Shown in pieces: positions 19,743 through 30,915 of a DNA stretch of 64,000 nucleotides. The notes beneath the pieces were generated by a model, which had not been told where the DNA came from, ran no database searches, and saw only the letters and a list, made by a program, of their open reading frames with translations. The position numbers and the translations under genes were made by a program. The DNA comes from Oikopleura dioica (Eukaryota; Chordata; Appendicularia; Copelata; Oikopleuridae), in assembly GCA_907165135.1 (NCBI GenBank), contig OU015566.1:12384157-12448156 (forward strand), read 5' to 3'. Each line of letters starts with the position of its first letter. Position 1 is the stretch's first letter.

Positions 19743-20589
19743 TTAAGGGTGTCCCCAACGATCGAGGTCGAGAGTGTCTAATTCGGTGACTCAAATTTTT
19801 CTTTTTATTTAGAAAATTCTGATTCCGAACCTTTTTTCAGATCTTCAATATCTTATCTACTTCTCGAGATATGGCTTTTTCTATGAGCGCGTTAATGCAT
19901 TAGCCTTCGATAGAAATGCACTGTGAAAATGGCTATTTTGAAATTCTCAATTAAGTGTAGCAAATTATATATCTCCTGAAAGCTTGAAAAATTTGCTTTC
20001 TGCTGATACCATTTTCAAAAAGATCCGATGAATTTTACTTATTGTAAGAGCGCGTCAAAACTCGAAAACACCTGCTCTTTGGCGCCGAAAAAGGGGATTA
20101 ACCTACTTATCGGTGCATAATCTGAGCTCATGAGAGCCTTGTTGAAGGATCGAACTATGTTCAGACTGAAATTTGGACAAAAAAATCAAGCGAAAAGGGC
20201 CTTCAAATTTGGTTCAAATTTTGTTAAAATCATCAATTTATATATTGTATATTTATATATACATTTGATAAAATTATAAAAAATCTGTCTCGATTAATGC
20301 AGAGAGAAGTGTTCAAGCAACATGATTCTTTTCGAAATTTGAAATTTGAACGAGAAGATTTCAAGAAAAACGATCTCAAAGTTACCCGAGATTACAGAAG
20401 TCGACCTTCTTTGAAGCGGCGGTAGGGGATTAACGGATCAAAATTTACGAAATCGGTCTCGATTAATGCAGAAAGAAGGGTCCAAATAATAATATTCATA
20501 TTGATTTTTTATGTAAAAACTATCCGATTAGTAGAATTATTAACTCAAAGTTGATCCTGTTTCAAAAAAATCGTTGGGGACACCCTTAA
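19743..20589. mobile_element. 847-bp non-autonomous transposon with 20-bp TIRs
   Basis: The 20 bases TTAAGGGTGTCCCCAACGAT at 19743-19762 are perfectly inverted at 20570-20589. If TTAA is a target-site duplication, the inverted repeat proper is 16 bp starting AGGGTG. No transposase ORF is present. Internally, TCTCGATTAATGCAGA recurs at about 20288 and 20458, and GGGGATTAAC recurs at about 20093 and 20426, so the body was partly built by duplication. It lies 84 bp upstream of the protease start codon and could affect its promoter. The superfamily is undecided. Confidence 0.8.
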
Positions 20590-21314
20590 GATTGGTCTGG
20601 TGAAAAGAAACGACAAAAACTACAAGAAGAATCTTGTTTTATTGCAGTAAGGAAGATAAGGAAAAGTAAATGTATTTACAGAAACGGAATTTGTGTTTGG
20701 TTGGAAGGACTCCCAGCGAGAGGTAGCGCAAAAGGAATGAGACTGATGAAAGCTTGGAATTACAGGAAGTACGCCCAGGTTTGCGGTAACTGCTGGGAAT
20801 AATTCCGTGCAAGGGTTTTCAAAAAGCCCATTTGGGTTGAGCTGGGAGTCTTTCAATGACGGAAAAGGCTTTGGTGAAGGCGTGTGGAGTTGAATTCATG
20901 TAGTAAGTATAAGTAGTAGCACAAGAAAGAGATAAGGTTCGAAATATAACGAGAAAGCAATATGAAACTTTACTGAAAATTTCATAACTTCATAAAATGG
21001 GTGATATTTTTACACAGACCGAAAAGATCAGCATTTTCGACTCTCACTCATCAGGATCATGATGATTTGAACAAAGAGGGTTGAAAATGTTGAAGATTTC
21101 GTTCTTAGCGCGTGTAGAAGGGAAATAACTATCCAATTTGGGATTTTGGTGTAGCCAAAGCGCGGCTAGAATTGTCCAAAAACGATAGGGTCACAGTTTT
21201 TTCTCATTCTTCGAAAGAAAAATGCCTCGAAAGGGTCGGAGAATTTTTCATTCAGAAAAAATCATTGAGTTTTTATGCCTATTGATAAAAGGCGGGGATG
21301 AATCTTTTGGAGGA
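20590..21314. other. Intergenic, no convincing gene
   Basis: A 78-codon minus-strand ORF at 20620-20856 has no recognisable domain or splice context and is probably chance. The remainder likely includes the 3' UTR of the matrix-protein gene that ends at 21315. Confidence 0.45.
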
Positions 21315-24300
21315 TTAGTTGCCAAGAGGATTAGTGGGAACTCCAATAGCGAAGTTGTCGCAAGCATCATTACAAGGAGAACCTGTCATGTCGTCCTCGG
21401 CGACGCAGACCTGGATGTCGCAGTGGACATGGACGGTCGAGTTGGTCATTGGCTGGTGGTTCTCATCGATAAACTCGAAGACGGTGTACGAGTATCGATC
21501 GAAGTCCTTGGCGGCGCAGGTAGCGGTAGAACTGAACTCTTGCCAATTACAGTAAATGCTGGAGAACTTACGTTGCGTCAAAGTAGAACGGTTCCCATCG
21601 TTCGATGCCTGTGAAAGGCTCTGGGTTATTTCCATTGGTCCAGAGATTGTAGTCGAGGGTCAAATCGTTGTTCCAGACGGTGCACTTGGTAGCACGGAAA
21701 ACAGTGTTGGAAACAGATGGGTTCTAAAAACGAATCAGTAACGTAAATTTGTCTTTGAGCTAAATTACCTGAGTGATAGAGAAGTACATCTTCTCTCCGA
21801 CTCGGAATGGACCAACAGCTGGCTCAGCAAAGGCATCAGAAGTGTAGAGATCGAGCTGGAAGGCGAAGGTTCCGATGTTCTCGCCATCATGGGAAGCCAT
21901 GGTACTGGTAACATTGACGTCGGTATCACCGATGTTGACATTAGCGCTGTAGACGCAAGAGAACTCCTGGTTCATTCGAGTCTTCATGTTGATCTTAGCG
22001 TTCATGTCGATGCCGGATGTGATTGCATTGGTGAAGGTGATGGTCTCGAAGACATCATCGTAGGCGACAGTGGTTCCGCACTCGTCAAGTTTGACTTCGA
22101 CTCGGTATCGATCACCCATGGGAACGATGTGGTAGCTAGTCTCGTTACAGTTCGAGTCCAAGAGGTTGAGATCTTCGGCATTGGTGAAGTCAGCAGCGCT
22201 GAAGTAAGCAACCATTCGGTCGGGGTAGCATTCCATTCCAGTGAGATCTGGAATTGGCTCGCAAGTATTGAAGGAGGTCAGGAACTCGCCATCTGGGCAC
22301 TCGCAGTATCCAGCGGGGTTACAGACGTCGGTGCATCCTCCGTTGTTGACGGAACAATCCCAAGATGGTCGTTCGCAAACGAATCGTGCCTTGGTAGTGC
22401 AAGCTTGAATGACGTACTTGTCGGTAGAATAGTCCCAGAATAAGCAATCTCCCACGTTGAGAGTAGCACCAATAAGGTTAGACTGAGCTTGTTGGATAGC
22501 ATTGTTGATGGCGGTAGCAATCATGGAAATGCTACAGTCTGGGTCGCCAGGAGTAGCAATCCAGCCGTTGTTGGCATCAATGTAAGCACCAATTGGTGTC
22601 TGGGAAAGGGTATCAGTGCAAGTGACACCATCGAAGAAGCACCAGTCGGTACCTGCATCGTTGACTTTGTAGCCAGTGTAGACTGTGTCGGTGATTCCTG
22701 GTTCAAAACCGTCTTTTTCGATCTGCCTGAGTCGACCGTGGGCCTTGCTCCACACGTTCATGTACTCACTGCAGTCGGTATAAGAAGAAGCGGGAGTGTA
22801 CATGTCGACTTCTTCGTTGAACAATTGTCCACCATGAGCCAAACAGACTGCAGCAGCAGTTTCGAAGTCTTCTTCCTCGACGGAGATACCAGTGTCGATG
22901 ATGAGACCTTGCTGGTTGGAAACTTCAGTGTACTGGTTTCCGGTATCAGAGTCCCAAACGATGGTTGGCTGATTAGCTCTGGCGATGTAGCTGTCGAGAG
23001 CGATGAAGTTTCCATTCCCACAAGTGACGGTGTAGTCGCTGAAGTAGCAATCAAATCCTCCCTGGTTGGTGTATCGAGAGGTAGCAAATCGCTGAGTAGC
23101 ATCGTTACATGCATATTTCTTGCCAGATTGAATGAGGCCGTAAGGAACTCGGAAATATTCCTCGCAGAGGATGATTGTTACACCCTTTTTGAAAGCATGG
23201 AAGTTCAAGTTGCTAAAGCTGGTAAATGGCTCAGGCGAGATGTAAATATCGTGGTTCAGGTCGAACTGGGGTCGGAAGAGCCAACCAGTTGGATAGCCTG
23301 TGAAATCACAGATAGTACCATCCCCGTTGACGTCGTCGAATCCGTCGGGACAGACGCAGCTGTATCCAGGATCCAAGTTGGTGCACTGAGCGGCGACAGA
23401 GCAAGTGTTGTCAGCGCATTCGTCGACGTCGGAGCAACCGCCATTGACATCATCGTAGCCGTAGCCTTCCTGGAGACATTCACACAAGAATGTACCTTTG
23501 AAGTTCTTACAGGTACTGTCGGCAGTACATCCACCATCGTTAGTAGCGCACTCGTCGATGTCAACACATCTATGGTTGATGATATCATATCCATCATCAC
23601 AACCGCACTGGTAGCTAGAATACGAGTTGACACATTCTTCGGTTGTTGCGCAAGCATGTCCAGTACCCTCGCCCAAACACTCGTCAGCATCGACGCACTC
23701 GTTGTTCTCGTAGATGAATCCATCGGGACATGGCTTGTAGCTCGCAGCATAATTGAGTACGATTCCGTAGTTCTGAACGAGATCATCGGTGATCAAACCC
23801 ATTCGGAGCTCGTAGGTTTGCGAGTTCTGGCCGGCGTAGTCACCAAGATTGTTGATGCCGAGGAGACTATCGTAGTTGTAGTCGTAGTCGACATTGGTGG
23901 GATCAGCGAAGGCATCATCGAATCCGCAGAATGGGCCGATGGCGTTATCATCGGCGTCAAAGATGTAAACCTAGATAAAACAGAAATTGTTTTGCATTGG
24001 CAGCTTACCTGGTCGTGTGAGCAGAGACCGTCGTCAGAGTGATCGACCTCAAACTCAGCGAAGCTCCAGTCCACATGAGTGGTCATATTACCTTCAGAAT
24101 ACCGTGAAAATTATCCCAAGATTACACATGACAGCTTACCCGACAGAGAAACCCGAAAAGCATAGACGGAATTTGCTGCGTAGTGGTGTGGTGTGGAAAG
24201 TTGCCCAGCGACGTTCGCATCCCTAGAAAGAGTTCAATTGAAAATTATTTCACAGTACGTTACTCACGCTTCAAGAACGGTGCAACTCGGCCCGCCAGAT

Positions 24301-24422
24301 CCGGCAAGGCAGTCCAGAATCGACTGCGGATCTGCGCCGTGGGCAATTCCAGCACCAAGAAGAGCGAGCTAAACATTCTCTTTACATCAAAAATTCAAGT
24401 GTAAAAATCTTACGGTCTTCAT
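21315..24422 (-). CDS. Secreted CUB-EGF-C-type lectin-ZP matrix protein
   Basis: The start ATG at 24422 opens a 9-nt exon (MKT) spliced to a signal peptide core (LALLGAGIAHG). Next comes a CUB-like domain over four short exons (NMTTHVDWSFAEFEVDH, VYIFDADDNAIGPFCGF). A 2-kb exon encodes four calcium-binding EGF repeats (DADECLGEGTG, DIDECATNDGGC, DVDECADNTCS), an unassigned Cys-containing region, a C-type lectin-like domain (AAAVCLAHGGQLF, DCLFWDYSTDK, RFVCERP) and one more EGF (CSVNNGGCTDVC). The C-terminus is a zona pellucida domain (MECYPDRMVAYFSA, ECGTTVAYDDVFE, VHVHCDIQVCVAEDD). No membrane helix or GPI signal follows, so it is probably secreted and polymerises through ZP. A 40-bp intron lies in the ZP part. 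Codon use is strongly GC-ending relative to neighbours, suggesting high expression. A gut, egg or house matrix role is only a guess. Confidence 0.85.
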
Positions 24423-24635
24423 GGTGAGAAAACTGCCTTCAATTATTTTAAGCGGCACCCGACTACGCTGAATCTAATGCGCTCTCTTTAAATGTGTCGG
24501 TGAGATCTGTTGAAAGGTCGGCAAATGCAATTGCTAGGAATTTATGCATTTGACAAAAACTCAGAAATGGCTGAATATATTTACAGATGGTTTTATTTAC
24601 AAATTCTACAGAATCACTCAAAAAGCCTGTTGTTC

Positions 24636-26949
24636 TTATTGAGCTTGATTGATCGCCGATAACGAGTGATAAGCGCCTCCATGATTATTTGGTACTTTTT
24701 GTCGTAGCAGACTGACTGATTCTTCGGCTTTTTCTGGCGAAGAAAGCCTATCAAAGGATCCAAGACAAAGAAAGGGGGAAATTTTATGTTCATTATTGTG
24801 GATCCTTTCTTTTGGGGACGGAATTAAATTGAATGGAGAAGGCAACGAGTCATGATTGTTGAAATACGCGAGAATAAAGTCTGTTTTCGCGTACTAAAAT
24901 GATGTTATTTGAACACTTGTATTCGCGATACCTTCCAAGATTGATCCTGTTCCTCCTGTACATTTGTCAAAGTACTTTGAATAGCGGAAATGACCAGTTT
25001 AGAAACAACGACGACCACCATCATATGCTGAAATCGCGATATTCATTAGCGGAAAAGTCAAAAATCATCGACATATTAACAACGGACTCACATAAAGGGC
25101 AAGCATGAGCGATGTGACGTGTTTGGTGGTTGCCACACCGGGGATTTCCGTCAGAGGAATATTCGCTTTCGAGTAGATGAACCACTTGAGCGCAACGATG
25201 GAGCTAAAATAATTGCCGAATATTCTTGCTTTTCATTCGGATCGTGAATTTATTAGCTCTTGAAATCATAAACGAGTATCGTTCTAATTTGACCCTATCC
25301 GTCAGTGTCATCAATATTAGCATACAGCTGCGCAAGGCCAAATCCAAAGGCATGAACGACTAACAACATGAGACTCAGGCATTTCCATAAGGCGCCAAGG
25401 GAAAATGAAAACGATATCTGAACTGGTCCAAAAGTTCTGTGAATCACGTAGAACGATAAAAGCTTCAAAAAAGCCAGTAGAGTGGAAGTTGCAAAAGAAG
25501 CTTCAGCCAAAAGAGTCGGATGATAGCCAGACCATTCTTTGACGGGAGTCGTATCAGATCCATAGTGATAGAACGCATATGCTTTCATTACATAAGAAAA
25601 CGTGAAAGAGCCAAAGAAGGTGATATACAGTAGTGAGCCCTGTCTAGCTATGTATTGCTTGAGCCCGTGATAGTATATGTTCTTTGCATCGTGCCAAAGT
25701 TGACCAATAATCCAGAGGATGATCAGCCAGTCAAGACAGTTGAACGGTGGGCCCGCAGTTTCTCGCGTATGGTAAAATGGGGTGAGTGAAATAAAAAGCA
25801 GAAAAGTGATGTAGGAGGCAAGTGAGCAGACAAACTGCAAGATTGGAATGTTGAGCATCTTCCCTGCCTCAGAATTCGGGGCAACGAGATAAGCAATGGA
25901 CCAGAGGGGCCAAAGAAGACCGAGGACGAACCAACACGCAGTCCGAATCAATCCCGATTGACAGATTAAATACGACAGCTCTCCGTACCAAACTCGATTG
26001 ATGACCTGTTGGCAGTTCGCCTGGCTTAGAAATTTCACCTGCTTGTATTTCAAGGCTTTTTTGAACAACTCAAGCCGCGAGTAGCGATTTGTGTGATTTA
26101 GTTTGAGCAACGCCTCCATTTCGTGGCTGCTTCGCGCGTGGCTGATCAGGTCGAATGTGAATTTGTCGACGATCTTTACCAGCTCCAGATACTCTTCCCG
26201 GAACTCGATTTCGATCATGGACAGCTCGTCGAACTCGTGTGACAGCTTGAACGCTGCTTGAATCGGGTCCTTTTCAGTCAAAATGAGCATTGCTGGAGAA
26301 CAACGGGCTTTATTCACATCTAAGCGGAACCGACTGAGTCTTAGTGAGTCTTCTTCCGTCTTCGTCTTGCAAACTTTGCAACCACAACCGACCCGATGCG
26401 TTCTTGGAATCGTATTGCAGCCGTTTTCGAGCAGAATTGAAAGAATCTCGTAGTAGTTTTTCTGAGCGGCGAGAAGAAGAGGGGTCATTTTCATTTGAGA
26501 ATAAGCTTGCTCGGATTTGATGATTTCCAAGGTTATCTGAGCCACAGTCGTTGTTTTGTTTTGCTCATTTTCCAGGAGATATTTCACAACTACATGTATG
26601 TGAATAATTTTAATTCTCTGAACATGGCCCTACCTTCGATTGACCCAACATCGACCGCTTTCAAAAGCGCCCTAGAATAAAGCATCGGCCAAACTTGAAA
26701 TAGAACTTGAATCACTGTAATGTCTCTCAAAACAACAGCATATTCAATCGGCGTTCTTCCCAGATCATCCTTGAAATTCATCAGTTTCTTGCTCTCTTTG
26801 TGCTTCAAGATTTCGCCAATCAACTCTGTATCCGAACATCTGATGGCGCGGAAAAGGAGTCTCGCGAAATCTTTGATGTCCATATTTCTCCTGATGCTTT
26901 TTCTGTTCTCTTTGGATAATCCTGCAATGAGGACATTTGCCCTTGAGGA
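24636..26949 (-). CDS. TRPC-type cation channel
   Basis: TRPC channels are receptor-operated calcium-permeable plasma membrane channels. Five exons (26949-26634, 26589-25299, 25203-25092, 25027-24932, 24893-24636) total 2,073 nt and 690 residues. The N-terminus has degenerate ankyrin repeats (NFKDDLGRTPIEYAV, TPLLLAAQKNYYEIL) and the TRPC Cys/His cluster (HRVGCGCKVCKTKTEED). Six hydrophobic segments follow. The pore region covers SIVALKWFIYSKANIPL, and S6 reads HMMVVVVVSKLVISAIQS. After S6, EEQDQSWKYAKTDFILAYF then LPSPFNLIPSPKE replaces the EWKFARSKLW-LPPPFSLVPSPK box. The selectivity loop has no obvious LFW motif, so conductance may differ. The intron after exon 2 does not have a GT donor in the required frame (AT-AG is the best fit). 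Upstream exons are not excluded. Confidence 0.85.
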
Positions 26950-27154
26950 CATCTCATCACCGAAAAGTGCTTTCAATTTCGATTAACTCACCGCAACAAA
27001 ACACTTTTGCGTATTGATTTTTGAATATATGTGACTTCTGCTGATCCCTACTGTATTTTCTTCTTCCTTGTTTCTTACTGAGCTTCATTGAATTCTTTTT
27101 AGGGGAAGAACTGCAAGTTACAGTAGGCAACAGTGAAGATAAAATCAAAAAGTG

Positions 27155-27227
27155 AGCCTAATGCGGGGCTCGAACCCGCGACCGTTGGATTAAGAGTCCA
27201 ACGCTCTACCGACTGAGCTAACCAGGC
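27155..27227 (-). tRNA. tRNA-Lys (anticodon CTT)
   Basis: The minus strand folds as a standard tRNA. The acceptor arms GCCTGGT and ATTAGGC pair with two G-T pairs. The D arm contains AGCTCAGTCGGTAGAGC, the anticodon arm TTGGACTCTTAATCCAA carries CTT, and the T arm is GCGGGTTCGAGCCCCGC. It has no intron and CCA is not encoded, as expected for eukaryotes. The discriminator base would be T, unusual for lysine tRNA. Confidence 0.93.
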
Positions 27228-27326
27228 CCGAGGAGTGCTCAGAATTGAAAATACTTATCCTAGCACTTTTCTAGAGCCCTCAGTGAATCACTTGTTGATG
27301 TTCTAAAAGTACCTCAGTTCGTTGCA

Positions 27327-28273
27327 ATGGGTCGGAAATCCCGGAAAAAGAGTGAAGTTACAGTAGCCGAGTCGTCGTCCTCCGAGTCACTCACTGACGA
27401 TTCCGACCCAGAGTCCATCGAGGAGAAGGAGGATGTCAAAGAGAAGTTCCCCACCCTCGAAGACTTCCTCAATCGCCGTCCGAAAATCTACCAGCCAGTC
27501 GACAAAAATGATGCTGGAGCCAGAGTCGGTCAAACTTCAGAACTGCTCTATGATGCCCTCGAAGTAAGTTTGCTCCTAAAATTTAGATGATAGATTTTGT
27601 AGGATTATTCTGTTTTCATGCATTACAGCTTGGCGCTAAAAAGAAGAATGCGAACTGGAATCGGTAAATACAACGCTAGAATAAACACAACTCAAGAATT
27701 TTTTCAGACGAGATCGATCTTGGGACGAAAAAGATCATGCGCACGGCCAACATTCCCGGCGGAGAACAGGCAAGCTTCGATAATCAAATCAAGTGGCTCA
27801 CCGAAAGAGCTCAAAAACGGCGTAATGAAATGGCCGAAATGCTCGCCAAGGTTAAGAAAGAAGCTGCTCTGATGAAGGATGCGAAGATCAAGATCCTCAA
27901 GTTCCCCAAGATGGATGAAGAGGTAGAGCTGCTTTTCAAGTGGAACAAGCAGCGAGTGCCGAACATAAGGGATGATTTGCCACAAGTTCTGAAGGAGGTA
28001 TGAGCTCGTCGAATTAGCACTAGAAATATAAGTATTGTAGACCCAAGAATTGGTGGACAAAGAGTATCAAGACTTGATGGAAACTATCGACAACGACCAC
28101 AAAGAAAACCTCGGGACTGGGCTTCGAACTCTTAGATCAAAATTCTTTCGGTTTTTTCTCATTTATCCTCTTTCGAATTCCAGCTAGCCAAGCTCAAGAA
28201 ACTCGAACAAAAACTTCACCGAAAGTTGGAAGAGGAAATGGACGAACTAAAGCCTCGCTGCTCCCTTATGTAA
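27327..28273 (+). CDS. Unrecognised coiled-coil protein with C-terminal CSLM
   Basis: Five exons (27327-27563, 27603-27663, 27708-27997, 28041-28112, 28184-28273) give 249 residues. The N-terminus is basic then Ser/Asp/Glu-rich (VAESSSSESLTDDSDPESIE). The middle has FPTLEDFLNRRPKIYQP and a long charged helix region (QIKWLTERAQKRRNEMAEML). The end is a Lys/Glu coiled coil (LAKLKKLEQKLHRKLEEEMD) finishing RCSLM. A Cys four residues from the end with Met last fits a CaaX farnesylation signal, although the last residues could be coincidence. I do not recognise the family. Introns 1-3 are 39-44 bp GT-AG; the fourth is non-canonical. The gene converges on cofilin. Confidence 0.7.
28113..28183 (+). 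mobile_element. Non-canonical 71-bp intron with inverted ends
   Basis: To keep the coiled-coil frame the exon must end at or close to CTC (28112) and resume at CTAGCC (28184). The interval begins GGGACTGGGCTTCGAACTC and ends TTTCGAATTCCAG. CTGG..TTCGAA is mirrored at the two ends. GG-AG or AC-AG borders are possible. The exact donor is unresolved. Confidence 0.45.
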
Positions 28274-28703
28274 CCAATAAAAACGAACCACAAAAGTTTG
28301 AAATCATAGAAGAGTACACTCATTCGACTCAACTTGAGTTGAGTGATCTCTGCTTTTATTTTCATTTTATTAATAGTCTTTTTTTCTCCATATCTTGTTC
28401 TGAGAGAGCAGGAAGTGATTGTTGAATGTAAATAATATCTTTTTTGTCTTTTTTGAAATATTTTTTAACTTGTGCAGGTGCATATTATCTCAAAGAGGCG
28501 CTCCGAAAAGATCAAGTTCTTTTTCGATGCGATGTCTTTTTTTTTGTTGTTTTCGGAATGGATCGATGAGTAGAAAGAAGATTGCTCCAATAAAAGTATT
28601 GCAGTCTGGTAGAGTAAAACTGTACAAGGGTTTTGTGGTTGATATTTGATCAATGCTAGTGAGCGGTCTCAAGGAGAGAGGCACGGGAAAGAGAAGGTCT
28701 TCT

Positions 28704-29562
28704 TTAGGCAGCGATTCCTTCGAACGACAGGATTCCACGTCCGGAGGTTTTGATGTCGCTAGAAATGGGTTAGAATATGTCGTGTGCTGATAGCTGGCTT
28801 CCAGCTCCTGTTCTCAATTAAGACGACTTACGATTTCGTGGAAAGATCAGATATTCTGTCGGAAGCATCGAGGTCTTCTGGGGAAGTCAACTGCCACTCA
28901 ACCTGGATGCCTTCAAACTTTTTCTTGAGCGCGTCTTTGGAGGAGGCGGAGACCATCTTCTGCCTGATTGGGGCACTATCGGGCGACCAGATAATGAATG
29001 TCAACTTGAATAATTAATCGTTAGACACTTGGTAAGAAAAATTTAATTGATACCTTTGTTCGTTCTCCTGCTGGAACTCCGGGACCCATATCAAGTTTAA
29101 TGGCAACGTCGTAGATCGCATATCGACACTCCTAAACCCAGAATATGAATAAAAACGATAAATATTTATTGATGAGTATGTTTGATGCTAACTTTTATTG
29201 AACCCCCGGCGGATAATAAAACAAATGAGTGTTAGAGACAAAAGAAGAGTTATGCAACAATCAACAATTTCCGTCTCATTTTTTCCTAGCAATTTTCTAG
29301 CTTTGATGTTTCTGAATATAGGATTTACTTACACTTTCAGGCAGACTCTGAGTAAATGATTTCCATGCATCTGGAGCACCTTTTTCTTGGACAGACTCTT
29401 CGATTGGCACAATCTCTTTGTTTTCTACTTTGAATTGGCAGGACTAAACTCGTGATTCGGAATGATTTTTTTGAGGATTGTTACCTTGATCTTTCCAGCT
29501 TTGAGTTTCTCCCACATTCCGACGCAGGAGTCATTTGCAGCAACACCGGACATAGACGCCAT
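28704..29562 (-). CDS. Cofilin/ADF actin-depolymerising protein
   Basis: Cofilin binds and severs actin filaments and is switched off by phosphorylation near its N-terminus. Five exons (29562-29485, 29443-29333, 29131-29054, 29004-28832, 28758-28704) total 495 nt and 164 residues, the usual size. The order is MASMSGVAANDSCVGMWEKL, the variable Lys-rich loop, SECRYAIYDVAIKLDMG, LTFIIWSPDSAPIRQKM, the actin-binding helix SASSKDALKKKFEGIQVEW and a C-terminal GRGILSFEGIAA. The regulated Ser is probably in MSGV (residue 5), slightly displaced from vertebrate Ser3. All introns are GT-AG. Confidence 0.93.
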
Positions 29563-30915
29563 TTTGTTTTACTCTTATTTTTTCAATCTAAATTTAAAAA
29601 AGGTCAATCTCTAACTTAAATCCTGTGCGGCCTGTCAATAACCGGCGGATCGGATGAATAAGTTATGGCAGCGCAAATGTGTGCCCAAATTGAAAAATTG
29701 AAGACTGCTAGATATACAATTTCAATTTCAGGGCCATTTGTTTTTACGAATAAAGCCGTCTTCTTGCACAGACGTCGCATTCATCAAAGCTTCGACTGTA
29801 TATTTTGGTTACCACTGTAGCATACGCACTGTATAAACACGTGATTCAGAATTTAAGCGGTTTTGTCTGCTCTTTTGTAAGATTATTTTCAACGAAAACA
29901 CAGACGACTTCTTTGTTGATTTCAAGACAAAATGGCTAAATCAGATGATTTCCTCGAAAATTTCTCTCTTAGGTCGGTGGGTCTCATTCTTTTTGAGAAC
30001 ATGAAAATCTTCAGAATAAAAGCTTCTGAGTTCTCGCAAAGTAGTGCTAAACGGCAAGTGCGAGACGTTTCCTGTTTGCTGGAGCATTTCTCTTTTAACG
30101 TGTGTTGGATTTTGTCGACTCACGCATTTTTAAAGCGCTGTGTGTACCCTTAATCATCATGCCATGATCATCAAAGTCATCAATAATCATTGCCAGTTAC
30201 AATAGTTGAATGGAGTCTTTCTCTGGTATTCCACAAGTAAACTCTTTATACGGGCAGGTTTTTTCGCTTGAAAATGGTCAAAGAAAGGGATAAGGGGCTG
30301 TTAGAGAGTTTTGGCTTGGCGACACGGTGGTGTAAAAACGAGTGGCGCATCTTCCACGATGAAATGGTTGAAAAAGTGGTGGTAGCTCCAATGGGGCGGC
30401 GAGAGGCGCCCGGGCGGCCAATCCTATGAGGCACAATCTCCGTCAAATTTCCTTATTTGGACATCTCAACGAGCGGGGCCACCTCTCCTTTCAGCTACGC
30501 AGCGACACCACCGACAACTGATCAAACGGGCGCATTTTTAAACACGAAAAATTCACCAACACAAGAATGACTGATTAATGACCTTGACGTCATCCAAAAA
30601 GGGAGACATGAATGATGAACTTCAACTTCAAGCTACAAGCTAAACACGATGCTTTTGCAGTAGATCGCTGATTGTGCGCAAGAGCTCTCAATCACAAATG
30701 AAAAGAAGAAATATCTGAAGAACGAAACCTTCTGAAATTTCATCGTCTACGTCTAAGGCTTAGACTCTAAGTCCTCAATTTTGTCCGGGATATCTTCAAC
30801 AGCTCTTTAAAAGATTTAACTTTCATGAATAAGGCACTTTAAAACTCTCAACAGTCTACGCTTTTAGTCTAACGATTGGCATTCAACCTAGAATTAAAGA
30901 GAAAGAAACAGCTGA
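29563..30915. other. Gene-free stretch with no supported ORF
   Basis: This 1.35-kb interval lies between the divergent cofilin and GT31 genes and probably contains both promoters. A plus-strand ORF at 29932 (MAKSDDFLENFSLR) and a minus-strand ORF at 30246-30446 have no family resemblance. I see no RNA gene or strong repeat. Confidence 0.45.

Noticed and set aside
20620-20856. 78-codon minus-strand ORF
   Set aside because: Composition looks random, it lies directly beside the MITE, and no neighbouring exon supports it.
22489-24042. 517-codon plus-strand ORF
   Set aside because: It is antisense to the EGF-rich exon of the CUB-EGF-ZP gene. Its length comes from that exon's biased codon use, and it shows no domain of its own.
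29932-30153. 73-codon plus-strand ORF starting MAKSDDFLENF
   Set aside because: Plausible start, but no family resemblance and no downstream exon could be joined.
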